64,000 bases of DNA. Source: JAWXCE01 sp033764775. Lineage in GTDB: Bacteria > Pseudomonadota > Alphaproteobacteria > Rhizobiales > Rhodomicrobiaceae. The stretch spans positions 186,001-250,000 of the forward strand of contig JANRIQ010000027.1 of the NCBI GenBank assembly GCA_033764775.1, read 5' to 3'. The position numbers and the translations under genes were made by a program. Positions 16,335 to 25,505 of this stretch are shown here, in pieces. The number at the start of each line of letters is the position of its first letter. Within the stretch, counting starts at the first letter, position 1. The notes below the pieces were generated by a model that was given only the letters and a program-made list of their open reading frames with translations, ran no database searches and was not told the origin of the DNA.

Positions 16335-17384
16335 ATGCCCGCCAACCCGCCATCGCGCATCCCCGCGACCGTCATCACCGGCTTCCTCGGCGCCGGCAAA
16401 ACGACGCTCATCCGGCATCTGCTGCAAAACGCGGGCGGCCGGCGCATCGCGCTCATCATCAATGAGTTCGGCGATGTGGGCGTCGATCGCGGTCTGCTCA
16501 CCGATTGCGGCGATGAGGCGTGCCGGCCGGAGGACATCGTGGAGCTGGCGAATGGCTGCATCTGCTGCACGGTCGCCGACGATTTTATCCCCACCATGCA
16601 GGCGCTGCTCGCCCGCGACCCCGCGCCGGAGCATATCGTCATCGAGACCTCCGGCCTCGCGCTGCCGCAGCCCCTCGTGCGCGCCTTCAACTGGCCAGAG
16701 GTGCGCGCGCGCGTGACGGTGGACGGCGTGGTGACGGTGGTCGACGCCTGCGCCGTCGCCGAGGGCCGTTTCGCCGCCGATGAGGACGCCATCGCCGCCC
16801 AGCGCGCCGCCGACGCAAGCCTCGACCACGAAAGCCCGCTGGAGGAGCTGTTCGAGGATCAAGTGAGCTGCGCCGATCTCATCATCCTGAACAAGGCCGA
16901 CCTCGTCGGCCCCGCGCAGATGGCGGCTGTGATGGAGACGGTGCTGCGCGACAAGCGCCCGGGCGTTGAAATGGTGCGCGCCGCCATGGGCCGGGTGCCG
17001 CCGGAGGTGCTCATCGGCCTTAACGCCGCCGCCGAGGATGACGCCGCGAACCGGCTCTCGCATCACGACCGCGAGGGCGAGGAGCACGACCACGACGACT
17101 TCGAAACCTTCGTGCTCGCCGTGCCGCCAGTCGCCGACGTCAAGCCGTTCGCCGACAAGCTCGCGGATGCGGCAGCGCTTGGAGTGCTGCGCGCGAAGGG
17201 CTTTCTGGCGGTAGAGGACAAGCCGATGCGGCTTGTCGCCCAGGCCGTCGGCCCCCGCGTGGAGACCTATTTCGACCGGCCGTGGCGTGACGGCGAGACC
17301 TCGCGCGGACGCCTCGTCGTCATCGGGCTGAAGGGCCTGGACCGCGCCGCCATCGCCGCCGCCCTCGGCTGTCCGCCGCCATGA
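16335..17384 (+). CDS. cobW: CobW, COG0523 metal-chaperone GTPase
   Basis: A 349-residue G3E-family GTPase, thought to deliver cobalt to the CobNST chelatase. The Walker A motif is GFLGAGKTT (16-24). The metal-binding CxCC motif is CICC (75-78). NKAD provides guanine specificity. A His/Asp/Glu-rich loop (SHHDREGEEHDHDD) precedes the C-terminal CobW_C domain. The ATG at 16335 has a GGAGCG site and follows bluB by 11 bp. The gene lies two upstream of cobN, the classic arrangement. Its 3' end overlaps the next start by 4 bp. Confidence 0.95.
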   Translation: MPANPPSRIPATVITGFLGAGKTTLIRHLLQNAGGRRIALIINEFGDVGVDRGLLTDCGDEACRPEDIVELANGCICCTVADDFIPTMQALLARDPAPEHIVIETSGLALPQPLVRAFNWPEVRARVTVDGVVTVVDACAVAEGRFAADEDAIAAQRAADASLDHESPLEELFEDQVSCADLIILNKADLVGPAQMAAVMETVLRDKRPGVEMVRAAMGRVPPEVLIGLNAAAEDDAANRLSHHDREGEEHDHDDFETFVLAVPPVADVKPFADKLADAAALGVLRAKGFLAVEDKPMRLVAQAVGPRVETYFDRPWRDGETSRGRLVVIGLKGLDRAAIAAALGCPPP

Positions 17385-18220
17385 TCTCGACCCCGCCGCC
17401 GACCCCGTGCGTGGGCGTGTGCCGCATCGAAGCTGTAAGCGGCCTGTGCCTCGGCTGCGCCCGCACCGGCGAGGAGATCGCCCTCTGGCGCGACGCCGGG
17501 CCTGAGGCGCAGACGCGAATCTGGGCGGCCCTGCCTGAGCGGCGCGCCGCGCTCGATCTGCGCTGTTATCGCCTGCCATGGTCGGCCGCGGACATCGGCG
17601 CCTTCATCGAGGCGTCGCTGCGCGAGAACGCAGGGGTCTGGATGCTAGGCGTTCCAGGCGCCGAGCTGGCGTTCGCCGCGGCACTGGCGCAGGTCGGCGC
17701 GTCTGAGGGGGTGATCGCGGCGCGGGCTGCGTCTGGCGCGCTCACGCTCGTCGCGCACCTAAAGGCCGTCGCCTTCGCCATTGCCCATCTGCCCGGCCCG
17801 ACGCGGCCAAACGCGGTCGGATTGGCCCTGCCGCGGGGCCGCGTCGATTTCGGGGCCGAAACGGGCCTGCGGCGCATCACGGACGCACATGGCGAGCCGC
17901 TGTTCGATATTGGCCTCGGCCGCCGCGCCGTCCGGCTCGCCGTGCGCGCCGGCGATCCGGCGCTCGCCCGCCACCTCGGCGCCATGGCCGGCTGCGATCT
18001 CGGCGCAACGCTGCATGCGCTCGGCGGCGAACGCCTCGACCTCATCATGGAGACGGGCCTTGCCCGGCTAGAGACGCGCGCCGCGCTCGCCGACGTTCTC
18101 GACCTGTCTCTGTTGAAAGTGGCCCGCGACACGTCGCCCGACTGGCCCCTCGATGCGGTTTTCGCGCCCGGCGCGCGGCTGTCCCTTGCGGGCAGCGCTC
18201 TCGACGCGTGGTTTTCATAA
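17381..18220 (+). CDS. DUF1289 domain fused to an uncharacterised C-terminal domain
   Basis: A 279-residue protein. Residues about 8-50 form a DUF1289 domain: PCVGVCRIE, GLCLGCARTGEEIALW, with four cysteines in C-x3-C and C-x2-C arrangement, likely metal or Fe-S binding. Free-standing DUF1289 proteins are only about 60-100 residues. Here about 220 further residues follow with no family I recognise, including VGLALPRGRVDFGAETGLRRITDAHGEPLFDIGLG. There is no signal peptide or clear membrane helix. It is locked into the operon: its start overlaps the cobW stop by ATGA and cobN begins 4 bp after its stop. That placement suggests a role in cobalt handling or chelation, but none is demonstrated. 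Confidence 0.8.
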   Translation: MISTPPPTPCVGVCRIEAVSGLCLGCARTGEEIALWRDAGPEAQTRIWAALPERRAALDLRCYRLPWSAADIGAFIEASLRENAGVWMLGVPGAELAFAAALAQVGASEGVIAARAASGALTLVAHLKAVAFAIAHLPGPTRPNAVGLALPRGRVDFGAETGLRRITDAHGEPLFDIGLGRRAVRLAVRAGDPALARHLGAMAGCDLGATLHALGGERLDLIMETGLARLETRAALADVLDLSLLKVARDTSPDWPLDAVFAPGARLSLAGSALDAWFS

Positions 18221-18223
18221 CCG

Positions 18224-21200
18224 ATGCATCTTCTCCTCACCCAATCCGGCGCGATTGACGCAGGCGGCGAACCCCAGGATCTCGGCCAGACCCCCGCCGA
18301 CATCGTGGCGCTCTCCTTTGCCGAAACCGAGCTGGCGCTGCTCGCGGCGGCGCACGCGGAGCTAAGCGCGGACGCGGCGCAGCCGTCGCTCCGGCTCGCC
18401 AACCTCGCCCGGCTCGCCCACAATTACTCGGTCGATCTCTACACGGACGCCGTGCTCGCCCACGCCAAGGTCATCGTGCTGCGGCTTCTCGGCGGCAAGA
18501 GCTATTGGAGCTACGGCGTCGAGCGCGCGTGCGCGGTCGCGGCGCAGACAGGCGCCAAGCTCATCGTGCTGCCTGGATGCGACGCACGGGACGTGAGCCT
18601 CGAACGCCTGTCCACCATCGACGCGGCGACGCGCGAAACGCTGTGGGCCTATCTGCGCGAGGGCGGCATGCCGAACGCCCGCGGCTTTCTCGCGGCCCTG
18701 GCCCATCTGGTGGGAGCTGGCCCGACGCCCCCGCCTCCCTGTCCGCTGCCGAAGGCGGGGCCATACGCGCCGGCGATCCTGAACGCGCGTGGCGGCCGGC
18801 CGCGCGCCGCGTTGATCTTCTACCGCGCGCTTGCGCAATCCGGCGACCTGCGCGTCGTCGACGCCATGGCGCGCGCCCTCGACGCGGCAGGCCTCCAACC
18901 GCAGCCCGTCTACGTCGCCAGCCTGCGCGATGAGGACTGCGAGGCGGCGCTGCGCTCGCATTTTTCCCATGCGCGCCCGGATGTGATCGTCACCATGACC
19001 GCGTTTGCCGCAGGCGCCAGCAAAGCGCCGCCGGCCTTGGCCGAGACAGGGGCTGTGGTGCTGCAGGCGATGTCGTCCGGCGAGAGCGAGGCCGCCTGGG
19101 CCGACGCCGCGCGGGGTGTCACGCCGCAAGCGCTCGCCATGCATGTGTCGCTCCCCGAACTGGACGGGCGGATCACGACCCGCGCCGTCGGCTTCAGGGC
19201 CGAGGCCGCCTACGACGCCGCAACGCAACATTATCTCACGCGGTCCGAGCCAAAAACCGACCGTGTCGAGTTCGTCGCGCAACTGGCGTCCGCTTGGACG
19301 CGTCTGCGGCGCACGCCCGCGCCTGAACGGCGCATCGGCATGATTTTGGCCAACTATCCGAACCGAGACGCGCGGCTCGGCAACGGCGTCGGCCTCGATA
19401 CGCCGCAGAGCGCGGGGGATATTCTGGCGGCGCTCGCAGGGGCCGGTTATGATGTGGGCGAGCCGCTTGAGAACAGCGACGCGCTGATCGCGGCGATGCT
19501 CGACGGGCCGACCAACGCGGCGACGCGCGGCCGCGCGGTTCGCGAGACCTTGCCGCTGCCCGCCTACAACACAGCGTTCGCCGCTCTCCCGGCCGCGGTT
19601 TGCGACGCCATGACCGAGCGGTGGGGGCCGCCGGAGGCCGACCCTTCTTTCACCGACGGCGCCTTTTCGATCGCCGTGCGGCGTTACGGAAACGTCGCCC
19701 TCGGCGTGCAGCCCGCGCGCGGCTACAACATCGACCCGAAAGCGACCTATCACGCGCCCGACCTCGTTCCGCCGCACGGCTACTTCGCCTTTTACGCCTG
19801 GCTGCGCCATACCTTCGGCGCGCACGCGCTCATCCATCTGGGCAAGCACGGCAATTTGGAGTGGCTGCCCGGCAAATCGGTGGCGCTATCGGCCGAATGC
19901 TTTCCCGAGGCGATGCTGGGGCCGACGCCGAACATCTATCCATTTATCGTCAACGACCCCGGGGAGGGGGCGCAGGCCAAGCGCCGGGCCGGCGCCGTCG
20001 TCATCGACCATCTGACGCCGCCGATGACCCGCGCGGAAAGCTACGGCCCACTCAAAGAGATGGAGGCGCTGCTCGACGAATACGCAGAGGCCGCCGATCT
20101 CGACGAACGCCGCCGGCGCATGCTCGGCGCCGACATCCTCGCGACGGCGCGACGCCTTGGCCTGGACAAGGATTGCGGCGCGGCCCCGGCCGATGGAGAG
20201 GCGGAAACGCTGCGCAAACTCGACGCGCATCTGTGCGACCTCAAAGAGATGCAAATCCGCGACGGGCTGCACATTTTCGGCCGCTCGCCCTCGGGAGCGC
20301 AGCGCGCCGACCTGTTGGCGGCCGTTGTGCGGGCGCCGCGCGGACAGGACGAGGGCGACGGCTCGCTCATCGCTGCGCTCGCGGCCGATCTTGGGCTCGG
20401 CTTCGACCCCCTTGCGGCCTCGTTCGCCGAGCCTTGGAGCGGGCCGAGGCCCCACCGTCTGGCGGCGACGAGCGGCGCGCCGTGGCGAACGGCGGGCGAT
20501 GCGGTGGAGCGGCTGGAGCTGCTTTCGCGCTCGCTCATCGTTGGGGAACAGGGGCCTGAACCGGAGTGGACGCGAACCGCCGCCGTTCTAGAGCAACTGC
20601 GCGGGAAAATCGCCCCGGCGCTCGACGACTGCGGCGCGGCCGAGATGCGCGGCCTCCTCACTGCGCTCGACGGCCGTTTTGTCGCGCCCGGCCCCTCCGG
20701 CGCGCCCACGCGCGGGCGCCCTGATGTGCTCCCGACAGGCCGCAACTTCTACTCCTTCGACTGCCGCGCCGCGCCCACTCCCGCCGCCTGGGAGCTGGGC
20801 CGCACATCCGCCGAGGCGCTTGTCGCGCGCTATGTCCAAGATCACGGCGACTGGCCGCGCGCCATCGTCATGAGCGCCTGGGGCACGGCCAACATGCGCA
20901 CCGGCGGGGACGACATCGCGCAGGCGCTCGCGCTGATGGGCGTCAAGCCCGTGTGGGAGCCGTCGTCGCGTCGGGTGACGGGCTATGAGGTCATCCCGCT
21001 CGCCAAGATGGATCGTCCGCGCGTGGACGTGACGTTCCGCGTCTCCGGCATGTTCCGCGATGCATTCCCGGCCCAGATCGACTTGTTGGACAGCGCCGCG
21101 CGGGCGGTGGCCGCGCTGGACGAACCCGCCGCCGACAACCCGCTCGCCGCCGCCGCCGCCGAGGTTATGGCCGCGCTGGTGCGATCGGGCGCGCACGCTC

Positions 21201-21925
21201 GCGAGGCTCACCGTCTGGCGACGGCGCGGGTGTTCGGCTCCAAGCCGGGCGCTTACGGAGCAGGGCTGCAAGCGCTAATCGATGAAAATCTCTGGGAGAC
21301 GGACGCGGATTTCGCCGAGAGCTATCTGGTCTGGGGGCAATACGCCTACGGCGCGGGGCTGGAGGGCCGCGCGGCGCGGGACGCGCTCGAAGACCGGCTC
21401 GGTCGGGTTGACGCCGTGATCCACAACCAGGACAACCGCGAGCACGACATCCTCGACAGCGACGATTATTATCAGTTCCAGGGCGGGCTCGCCGCGGCGG
21501 TGAAGGCGCTGAAAGGACGGCCGGTGCGCGTGTACCACAACGACCACTCCCGGCCGGAGCGCCCTGTCATCCGCGCTTTGGAGGAGGAGATCGGGCGCGT
21601 GGTGCGGGGCCGCGCGGCCAACCCGAAATGGATCGCGGGCGTGATGCGGCACGGCTACAAAGGCGCATTCGAGATGGCCGCGACGGTCGATTATCTCTAC
21701 GCTTACGCAGCGACGACTGGGCTTGTGGGCGACCATCACTTCGACGCCGTTTACGACGCCTATCTCGGGGACGAAACAGTTCGCGCCTTCATCGCCGAGA
21801 AAAATCCGCATGCGCTCGTCGACATCGCCGCGCGCTTCAAAAGCGCGATCGACCGCGGTCTTTGGACGCCGCGCAGCAACCACGCGGGCGAAACGCTCGC
21901 CGCACTCAGCAGGAGCGCCCCATGA
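18224..21925 (+). CDS. cobN: Cobaltochelatase subunit CobN
   Basis: A 1233-residue large subunit of the aerobic, ATP-dependent cobaltochelatase that inserts cobalt into hydrogenobyrinic acid a,c-diamide. The length matches the family (about 1200-1275). Recognisable regions include LLGGKSYWSYGVE near residue 90, ALIHLGKHGNLEWLPGKSVALSAECFPEAMLG, DGLHIFGRSPSG, GTANMRTGGDDIAQALALMGVKPVWEPSSRRVTGYEVIPL, and DNREHDILDSDDYYQFQGGLAAAVKAL. CobN needs CobS and CobT, which are not in the window. It begins 4 bp after the DUF1289 gene and overlaps cobO by ATGA. Confidence 0.97.
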   Translation: MHLLLTQSGAIDAGGEPQDLGQTPADIVALSFAETELALLAAAHAELSADAAQPSLRLANLARLAHNYSVDLYTDAVLAHAKVIVLRLLGGKSYWSYGVERACAVAAQTGAKLIVLPGCDARDVSLERLSTIDAATRETLWAYLREGGMPNARGFLAALAHLVGAGPTPPPPCPLPKAGPYAPAILNARGGRPRAALIFYRALAQSGDLRVVDAMARALDAAGLQPQPVYVASLRDEDCEAALRSHFSHARPDVIVTMTAFAAGASKAPPALAETGAVVLQAMSSGESEAAWADAARGVTPQALAMHVSLPELDGRITTRAVGFRAEAAYDAATQHYLTRSEPKTDRVEFVAQLASAWTRLRRTPAPERRIGMILANYPNRDARLGNGVGLDTPQSAGDILAALAGAGYDVGEPLENSDALIAAMLDGPTNAATRGRAVRETLPLPAYNTAFAALPAAVCDAMTERWGPPEADPSFTDGAFSIAVRRYGNVALGVQPARGYNIDPKATYHAPDLVPPHGYFAFYAWLRHTFGAHALIHLGKHGNLEWLPGKSVALSAECFPEAMLGPTPNIYPFIVNDPGEGAQAKRRAGAVVIDHLTPPMTRAESYGPLKEMEALLDEYAEAADLDERRRRMLGADILATARRLGLDKDCGAAPADGEAETLRKLDAHLCDLKEMQIRDGLHIFGRSPSGAQRADLLAAVVRAPRGQDEGDGSLIAALAADLGLGFDPLAASFAEPWSGPRPHRLAATSGAPWRTAGDAVERLELLSRSLIVGEQGPEPEWTRTAAVLEQLRGKIAPALDDCGAAEMRGLLTALDGRFVAPGPSGAPTRGRPDVLPTGRNFYSFDCRAAPTPAAWELGRTSAEALVARYVQDHGDWPRAIVMSAWGTANMRTGGDDIAQALALMGVKPVWEPSSRRVTGYEVIPLAKMDRPRVDVTFRVSGMFRDAFPAQIDLLDSAARAVAALDEPAADNPLAAAAAEVMAALVRSGAHAREAHRLATARVFGSKPGAYGAGLQALIDENLWETDADFAESYLVWGQYAYGAGLEGRAARDALEDRLGRVDAVIHNQDNREHDILDSDDYYQFQGGLAAAVKALKGRPVRVYHNDHSRPERPVIRALEEEIGRVVRGRAANPKWIAGVMRHGYKGAFEMAATVDYLYAYAATTGLVGDHHFDAVYDAYLGDETVRAFIAEKNPHALVDIAARFKSAIDRGLWTPRSNHAGETLAALSRSAP

Positions 21926-22551
21926 CCGACGACAGCGAAACAACCGACCGGGATCTTGCTCGCCACGCCGAGAAAATGGCCAAGAAGAAGGCCGCGCGCG
22001 ACAAGATCATGGCCTCGAAAACCGAGGAGCGCGGGCTGCTCATCGTCCACACCGGCAAGGGCAAGGGCAAATCGACCGCTGCTTTCGGCATGATTTTCCG
22101 CGCCATCGCCCACGGCATGCCCTCGGCCGTCGTGCAGTTCATCAAGGGCGCGTGGGACACCGGCGAGCGGCGGCTGATCGAAACCCATTTCAGCAATCTC
22201 TGCCGGATCTACGCCATGGGCGAGGGCTTCACCTGGGAAACGCAGGATCGCGAGCGCGACATGGCGCACGCCCGCGCCGCCTGGGAGAAAGGCAAGGCGC
22301 TCATCCTCGACCCTAGCATTCGCATGGTGCTGCTCGACGAGATGAACATCGCGCTGCGTTACGAATATCTTCCCCTGGATGAGGTGCTGGCGTTTCTGCG
22401 CGACGAAAAGCCCGCTGACACGCATGTGATCATCACGGGCCGCAACGCGCCTGACGCGCTCGTCGAGATGGCCGACCTGGCCACTGAAATGGCGCTCTTG
22501 AAGCACCCGTTCCGCTCCGGCGTCAAAGCGCAAGCCGGCGTAGAGTTTTAA
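21922..22551 (+). CDS. cobO: Cob(I)yrinic acid a,c-diamide adenosyltransferase
   Basis: A 209-residue CobA/CobO/BtuR-type corrinoid adenosyltransferase that attaches the 5'-deoxyadenosyl ligand to cobalt. The P-loop is HTGKGKGKSTAAFG. Further signatures are VVQFIKGAWDTGE, MGEGFTWETQDRERD, VLLDEMNIALRYEYL and VIITGRNAPDALVEMADLATEM. The Lys-rich N-terminal extension (EKMAKKKAARDKIMA) is usual for CobO. The start overlaps the cobN stop codon (ATGA). It acts directly after cobalt insertion, so gene order follows pathway order. Confidence 0.96.
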   Translation: MTDDSETTDRDLARHAEKMAKKKAARDKIMASKTEERGLLIVHTGKGKGKSTAAFGMIFRAIAHGMPSAVVQFIKGAWDTGERRLIETHFSNLCRIYAMGEGFTWETQDRERDMAHARAAWEKGKALILDPSIRMVLLDEMNIALRYEYLPLDEVLAFLRDEKPADTHVIITGRNAPDALVEMADLATEMALLKHPFRSGVKAQAGVEF

Positions 22552-22561
22552 AGGGGCGCGC

Positions 22562-23050
22562 ATGCAGTTCGCCATCCGGCGTTTCCAACCCGCCGATCTG
22601 GATGCTTTGCAGCGTATCCGTGCGCGGGCGTTTGCGCCCATTTTCGCCTCGTTTCGCAGAATTGTCGGCGACGACATCGCCGCGTTCGCCTTTGCGGAGG
22701 CGGAGCGCGATCAGGCGCGCCTTCTGCACGACATCTGCCGCCCGGGCGCCGCGCATCAGGTTTTCGTGGCGGAGGCTCAGGGATCGGTCATAGGTTTCGT
22801 TTCGCTGTCGCTCGATGCATCGCGCGCCACGGGCGAAATCGGCCTTAACGCGGTCGATCCCGATTTAGCCGGGCGAGGCGTCGGCGCACAGCTCTACGAC
22901 ATGGCCATCCAAACCATGCAGGCGGCCGGGATGAATGTGGCGGTTGTGGGCGCCGGCGCTGACGCAAGCCATGCGCCCGCGCTGCGCGCCTATGAAAAAG
23001 CCGGGTTCAAAGCCGGCATCCCATCCTTTTGGCTGTATCGCACGCTCTAA
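22562..23050 (+). CDS. GNAT-family N-acetyltransferase
   Basis: A 162-residue GNAT acetyltransferase. Motif A is visible as LNAVDPDLAGRGVGAQLYDMAIQTMQAAGM, with the acetyl-CoA pyrophosphate loop GRGVGA. The C-terminal ALRAYEKAGFKAGIPSFWLYRTL is motif B. It is inserted between cobO and cobQ with gaps of 10 and 9 bp and its own AAGGGG ribosome-binding site, so it is almost certainly co-transcribed with cobalamin genes. No acetylation step is known in B12 synthesis, so its substrate is open. Confidence 0.88.
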   Translation: MQFAIRRFQPADLDALQRIRARAFAPIFASFRRIVGDDIAAFAFAEAERDQARLLHDICRPGAAHQVFVAEAQGSVIGFVSLSLDASRATGEIGLNAVDPDLAGRGVGAQLYDMAIQTMQAAGMNVAVVGAGADASHAPALRAYEKAGFKAGIPSFWLYRTL

Positions 23051-23059
23051 AGGCCGCAT

Positions 23060-24562
23060 GTGACCGACAAAACTCCCACCTCCAACAGTTTCGCGCAAGA
23101 GCGCACGCCCGCTGTGATGATCCAGGGCACCGGCTCGAATGTGGGCAAGTCGCTGATCGTGGCGGGCCTGTGCCGGGCGTTCACCCGTCGCGGCCTCGCC
23201 GTGCGCCCGTTCAAGCCGCAGAACATGTCGAACAACGCGGCGGCGACGCCTGACGGCGGCGAAATCGGCCGCGCGCAGGCGCTCCAAGCCCATGCTTGCG
23301 GCGTCGCCCCGAGCGTGCACATGAACCCGGTGCTCTTGAAGCCGGAGGCGGAGAGCCGCAGCCAGCTCATTCTTCAGGGGCGCCGGGCGGGCGTCATCCG
23401 CGCGCGCGAGTTCGGCGCCCGCAAGGCGGAGTTGCTGCCCGCCGTGCTCGACAGCTTCAACCGCCTGTGCGCCGAGGCCGATCTCGTGATCGTGGAGGGC
23501 GCCGGCAGCCCGGCCGAGGTCAACCTGCGCGCCGGCGACATCGCCAATATGGGCTTCGCCGAGGCGGCGGACGCGCCCGTGATCCTCATCGGCGACATCG
23601 ACCGTGGCGGCGTCATCGCCAGCCTCGTGGGCACGCACATGCTCCTCCCCGAGAGCGAGCGTGCGCGCGTGAAGGCGTTCCTCATCAACAAGTTCCGCGG
23701 CGACGTGAGCCTGTTCGACGGCGGCCTGCGCGTCATCGCCGAGCGCACCGGCTGGCCTAGCCTTGGCGTCGTCCCGTATTTCGATGGGGCCGGGCGGCTT
23801 CCGGCTGAGGACGCGCTGGACATTCGCGGCGCCGCGCGCGAAGGCGCTTTTTGCATCGTCGTTCCCGTGCTGTCGCGCATCGCGAATTTCGACGACCTCG
23901 ACCCGCTCAAGCTGGAGGCGAATGTAAGCGTGGAGTTCGCGCATCCCGGCAAGCCTCTGCCGCGCGGCGCCGATCTGATCCTGCTGCCCGGCTCGAAATC
24001 CACCATCGCCGACCTGGCGGGCCTCAGGCGCGAGGGCTGGGACGTGGACATCCGCGCCCATGTGCGCCAGGGCGGCGCGGTCGTTGGGCTGTGCGGCGGC
24101 TACCAGATGCTCGGGCGAACCATCGCCGACCCGGATGGGATCGAGGGCGCGGCGGGCGTGCATCCCGGACTGGGCCTGCTTGATGTCCAAACCGTGCTGA
24201 CGGCGGAGAAGCGCGTGCGCCCGGCCTCTGGACGCGAAGTGGAGAGCGGTCTCGCCGTTTCGGGCTACGAAATCCACCTCGGCCGCACACATGGCCCCGG
24301 CGCCGCGCGGCCGTGGCTGCAAATCGAGGGCGAGCCGGAAGGCGCGGTGAGCGCGGACGGCCGCGTGCGCGGGTCTTACCTGCACGGCGTATTCCAGGCC
24401 GACGAGTTCCGGCGCGCGTTCCTGACGCGGATTGGCGTCGCGCCCGACGCAGGCTTGCGCTACGGGGCGGTCGTGGAGGAAACGCTCGACGCCCTCGCCG
24501 ATCACCTGGAGGCGCATATGGACGTGGACGCTGTGCTTAGGATAGCGCAATCGCGGCGATGA
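23060..24562 (+). CDS. cobQ: Cobyric acid synthase
   Basis: A 500-residue glutamine-dependent amidotransferase that amidates four carboxylates of adenosylcobyrinic acid a,c-diamide. The N-terminal MinD-like ATPase domain has the P-loop GTGSNVGKS and VRPFKPQNMSNNA. The C-terminal class I glutaminase-like domain has its nucleophile in VGLCGGYQMLG and the SGYEIHLGRT and GSYLHGVFQ motifs. The start is GTG at 23060, 9 bp behind the GNAT gene. The 3' end overlaps the convergent cobD gene by 26 bp. It is the last gene of the riboswitch-led unit on the plus strand. Confidence 0.97.
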   Translation: MTDKTPTSNSFAQERTPAVMIQGTGSNVGKSLIVAGLCRAFTRRGLAVRPFKPQNMSNNAAATPDGGEIGRAQALQAHACGVAPSVHMNPVLLKPEAESRSQLILQGRRAGVIRAREFGARKAELLPAVLDSFNRLCAEADLVIVEGAGSPAEVNLRAGDIANMGFAEAADAPVILIGDIDRGGVIASLVGTHMLLPESERARVKAFLINKFRGDVSLFDGGLRVIAERTGWPSLGVVPYFDGAGRLPAEDALDIRGAAREGAFCIVVPVLSRIANFDDLDPLKLEANVSVEFAHPGKPLPRGADLILLPGSKSTIADLAGLRREGWDVDIRAHVRQGGAVVGLCGGYQMLGRTIADPDGIEGAAGVHPGLGLLDVQTVLTAEKRVRPASGREVESGLAVSGYEIHLGRTHGPGAARPWLQIEGEPEGAVSADGRVRGSYLHGVFQADEFRRAFLTRIGVAPDAGLRYGAVVEETLDALADHLEAHMDVDAVLRIAQSRR

Positions 24563-25499
24563 GCGCGACCACGGCCCACAGCACGCCGCACGCCGCCACA
24601 TAAAGCCGCAGCGCGCGGGCGATGTCCTGCGGGGTCGCCTCGCGCCTCCCGCCGTCGTTCATGTAGGCGTCGTCGACCGGTCCGGTGGCGTAGACCCGTG
24701 GCCCTGCGAGCGCCAGCCCGAGCGCGCCCGCCATGGCGGCTTCCGGCCAACCGGCGTTGGGGGAACGGTGACGCCAGGCGTCGCGGCGCATGGCGAGCGC
24801 GGCGCGACGCGCGTCTTTCCCTGTTAACAGCGCGGCGAGCGCGACGAACGCGCCGGAGAGGCGCGCGGGGGCCAGGTTCAGCGCATCGTCGAGGCGCGCC
24901 GCCGCCCAGCCGAACGCCTCGTGGCGAGGGCTGCGGTTGCCGATCATGCTGTCAGCCGTGTTCACCGCTTTATAAATGCATAAGCCGGGCAGCCCGCCGA
25001 CGAGGAACCAGAACGCCGGCGCGACCACCCCGTCGGAGAAGTTCTCGGCCAGGGTTTCGACCGCCGCGCGGCACACGCCCGCCTCATCGAGCGCATTCGG
25101 ATCACGCCCCACGATCATGGAGACCGCGAGCCGCGCCTCCGGCAGGCCGCCCCCCGCAAACGCCTCGCCCACGCGGGCCACATGCTCATAAAGGCTGCGC
25201 TGCGCGAGCAGCACGGCGGCGGCCGACGCCTCGGCCAGCCACCCCAACGGCGCAAAATCGAACAGGGCGCTTAAACTGTAACCGGTCAGGCCCGCCGCCG
25301 CGACGAGAAGCGTCACGGCGAGCACGCCCGCCGCCCGCCGCGCCCCGGCCGACGCCGTCTCCTGGTTCAGACTCTCGTCAAGACGCGCGATGAGCCGGCC
25401 CGCCCAAACCACCGGGTGCGCGTAACGCCGCCAGAGCCAATCCGGGTCGCCGACCGCCGCGTCGATGGCGAGTGCGATCAGCAGCGTGGCCGCAAACAT
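24537..25499 (-). CDS. cobD: Adenosylcobinamide-phosphate synthase
   Basis: A 320-residue integral membrane protein of the CobD/CbiB family, which joins the aminopropanol arm to adenosylcobyric acid. It begins IALAIDAAVGDPDWLWRRYAHPVVWAGRLI, a strong family motif. NFSDGVVAPAFWFLVGGLPGLCIYKAVNTADSMIGNRSPRHEAFGWAAARLDDALN is the catalytic-region signature. About four to five hydrophobic helices are present. It overlaps cobQ tail-to-tail and is followed by 6 bp and the BtuF-like gene upstream on the same strand, suggesting co-transcription from the divergent btuB region. Confidence 0.96.
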   Translation of the reverse strand: MFAATLLIALAIDAAVGDPDWLWRRYAHPVVWAGRLIARLDESLNQETASAGARRAAGVLAVTLLVAAAGLTGYSLSALFDFAPLGWLAEASAAAVLLAQRSLYEHVARVGEAFAGGGLPEARLAVSMIVGRDPNALDEAGVCRAAVETLAENFSDGVVAPAFWFLVGGLPGLCIYKAVNTADSMIGNRSPRHEAFGWAAARLDDALNLAPARLSGAFVALAALLTGKDARRAALAMRRDAWRHRSPNAGWPEAAMAGALGLALAGPRVYATGPVDDAYMNDGGRREATPQDIARALRLYVAACGVLWAVVALIAAIALS

Positions 25500-25505
25500 C
25501 GGCCC

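Noticed and set aside
22865..24601. Open frame of about 578 codons antisense to cobQ
   Set aside because: The plus strand encodes an intact CobQ with all motifs; the antisense product is His/Arg/Ala-rich and family-less.
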